Assembly: GCA_017631955.1 (NCBI GenBank)
Contig: JAGBSJ010000018.1
Span: 1-43,447 of the forward strand
Source: Clostridia bacterium
GTDB taxonomy: Bacteria > Bacillota > Clostridia > Oscillospirales > Acutalibacteraceae
Direction: 5' to 3'
DNA: 43,447 bases
The notes under the pieces are model-generated. The model searched no databases. It saw nothing but the letters and a program-made list of their open reading frames with translations, and was not told the origin of the DNA. Numbering within the stretch: the stretch's first letter is position 1; the number at the start of each line of letters is the position of its first letter. Of this stretch, positions 42,935 through 43,447 are shown in pieces. The translations under genes were made by a program, and so were the position numbers.

Positions 42935-42963
42935 TGGAATCACCTTTTCCTTTCTGTGTCTAT

Positions 42964-42992
42964 AATATAACATGAAAAAATTATAAAATCAA
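42964..42992 (-). promoter_or_regulatory. Promoter of the leader RNA
   Basis: On the minus strand TTGATT (42992-42987), 17-nt spacer and TATATT (42969-42964). The start point would be near 42957. Confidence 0.68.
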
Positions 42993-43078
42993 TATGTAAT
43001 TTTGTATAAAGTTGATAGTTTTCAATTGTTTATTAAGTAGATTTTGTGCATAATGCTACCGAAAATATGAAGAATCTA

Positions 43079-43107
43079 TTGACTTTTGCTTTTTATTTTG
43101 ATATTAT
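43079..43107 (+). promoter_or_regulatory. Sigma-A promoter firing directly into a terminator
   Basis: TTGACT (43079-43084), 17-nt spacer, TATTAT (43102-43107). The likely start point is about 43114, only three bases before a terminator hairpin. Confidence 0.7.
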
Positions 43108-43116
43108 TAATATGTT

Positions 43117-43142
43117 GGGTGTCTGAAAAGACACCCTTTTTT
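43117..43142 (+). terminator. Terminator hairpin immediately after a promoter
   Basis: GGGTGTCT (43117-43124), loop GAAA, AGACACCC (43129-43136), then TTTTTT. The GAAA tetraloop is very stable. No gene lies between it and the promoter at 43079. Confidence 0.85.
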
Positions 43143-43146
43143 GTCG

Positions 43147-43177
43147 AAAAAAGGGAACAGAGTTTTTCTGTTCCCTT
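43147..43177 (-). terminator. Rho-independent terminator of the MATE-like gene
   Basis: AAGGGAACAG (43151-43160) pairs with CTGTTCCCTT (43168-43177); on the minus strand it is followed by a T run. Confidence 0.88.
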
Positions 43178-43201
43178 AATTAATTGTATCTGTTTGTTTT
43201 T

Positions 43202-43447
43202 CTAATTATAAATTATAAAATACGCTATTGTTTGTGCAACAAATGTAATACCCCACGAGATTGTGTAAGAATGATACAACCACTCTGGAGTATGAAACTG
43301 TGGCAACTGGAAAATGGTGTAAATCCAACCGATTCTGAATCCGCAAACACCAATAAATGAGTTTACGGTAGTTCTGCCGGAATGTCCGAGACCGCGGAGA
43401 TATCCTATGTACATATCCATAATACCGCTTAAGAAATATGGTGCCCC
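43202..43447 (-). CDS. MATE-family efflux transporter, C-terminal end (5' part outside window)
   Basis: The frame is open to the window edge, leaving the last 81 residues. Two or three TM helices are seen. GYLRGLGHSGRTTVNSFIGV and CGFRIGWIYTIF followed by an SYTISWGITFVAQTIAYF end are typical of the last helices of MATE (NorM/DinF-like) Na+/drug antiporters in Clostridia. It would export a drug or metabolite by cation antiport. A terminator follows. The substrate and the rest of the protein are not visible. Confidence 0.8.
   Translation of the reverse strand, partial: GAPYFLSGIMDMYIGYLRGLGHSGRTTVNSFIGVCGFRIGWIYTIFQLPQFHTPEWLYHSYTISWGITFVAQTIAYFIIYN

Larger units (their letters stand above)
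42538..42957 (-). ncRNA. About 420-nt structured leader/regulatory RNA upstream of the ABC exporter
   Basis: The segment has its own minus-strand promoter at one end and a strong terminator at the other. Inside are small hairpins (42721-42736, ATCTC/GAGAT; 42840-42859, ATTGAATT/AATTCAAT; 42764-42783, TTTCAAA/TTTGAAA). A 20-nt motif, AAAGGTGRTTCCAATGTACA on the minus strand, occurs twice (42928-42947 and 42860-42879). No ORF over 40 codons is present, but four mini-ORFs are. It is not a recognisable tmRNA, 6S, RNase P or SRP RNA. It is either a free regulatory RNA or an attenuator leader for the exporter. Confidence 0.65.

Noticed and set aside
42538-42957. tmRNA, RNase P, SRP or 6S RNA
   Set aside because: No tRNA-like ends or tag ORF, no RNase P core motifs, no SRP Alu/S domain signature and no long 6S-like hairpin were found.

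Overview
The window is AT-rich, low-GC Firmicutes DNA. The gene set (rimP-nusA-ylxR-ylxQ-infB operon, DUF4364 protein, YlxR/YlxQ, GPH sugar symporters, uronate isomerase, VPDTG-type surface protein, heterodimeric ABC exporters) and the strong GGAGG ribosome sites point to an anaerobic gut or rumen Clostridia, probably Oscillospiraceae/Ruminococcaceae-like. The species cannot be named from the sequence. No rRNA, tRNA, integrase, transposase or CRISPR array was found. Both ends cut genes: a GPH transporter on the left and a MATE-type efflux protein on the right.

Layout. 1-8.1 kb is a carbohydrate region: two GPH-family symporters, a GH2 glycosidase and convergent uxaC, which together suggest uptake and cleavage of (hexuronic acid-containing) glycosides. 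It is interrupted by a zinc-ribbon membrane protein, a small SOS-box gene and a cohesin-domain surface protein. 8.2-15.4 kb holds yebC, a galactofuranose-type cluster (glf, GT2 glycosyltransferase, HAD phosphatase), a DUF4364 protein and valS. 15.5-24.6 kb, on the minus strand, holds an iron alcohol dehydrogenase and the conserved translation/RNA operon rimP-nusA-ylxR-ylxQ-infB-rbfA-nrnA-truB-ribF behind one promoter and a hairpin leader. 24.6-25.7 kb holds a small acidic protein and a wall-anchored surface protein.

25.77-29.7 kb is a compact phage-derived cassette. A consensus sigma-A promoter overlaps a perfect Firmicutes LexA (SOS) box, followed by a sigma-region-4-like regulator, a small coiled-coil protein, a collagen-like tail-fibre/receptor-binding protein, a GH25 endolysin, an XhlA-like membrane protein and a holin, and then a strong terminator. 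No capsid, terminase, portal, tail tube or integrase genes accompany it. A paralogue of its small coiled-coil protein lies alone at 5431 behind a second near-identical SOS box, so the window contains at least two members of one DNA-damage regulon.

29.8-38.8 kb holds a NatAB-like ABC exporter, an O-antigen-ligase-like polymerase, rpsF-ssb-rpsR, a PRK06851-like protein that has lost its P-loops, class II fructose-bisphosphate aldolase, a membrane-anchored XRE regulator and an AlaX-type editing protein. 38.8-42.4 kb holds a heterodimeric ABC exporter on the minus strand. Upstream of it (42.5-42.99 kb) is a promoter-driven leader of about 420 nt with a duplicated initiation motif opening two three-codon ORFs, two further mini-ORFs and a very strong terminator whose left arm contains the stop codon of the last mini-ORF. 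This is the layout expected of a ribosome-mediated attenuator and is analogous to the known bmrB-bmrCD leader of Bacillus. The exporter also has its own promoter after the terminators, so attenuation is a hypothesis.

Three intergenic gaps (8972-9070, 16702-16862, 36826-36907) are filled by long imperfect palindromes unrelated to ordinary terminators.
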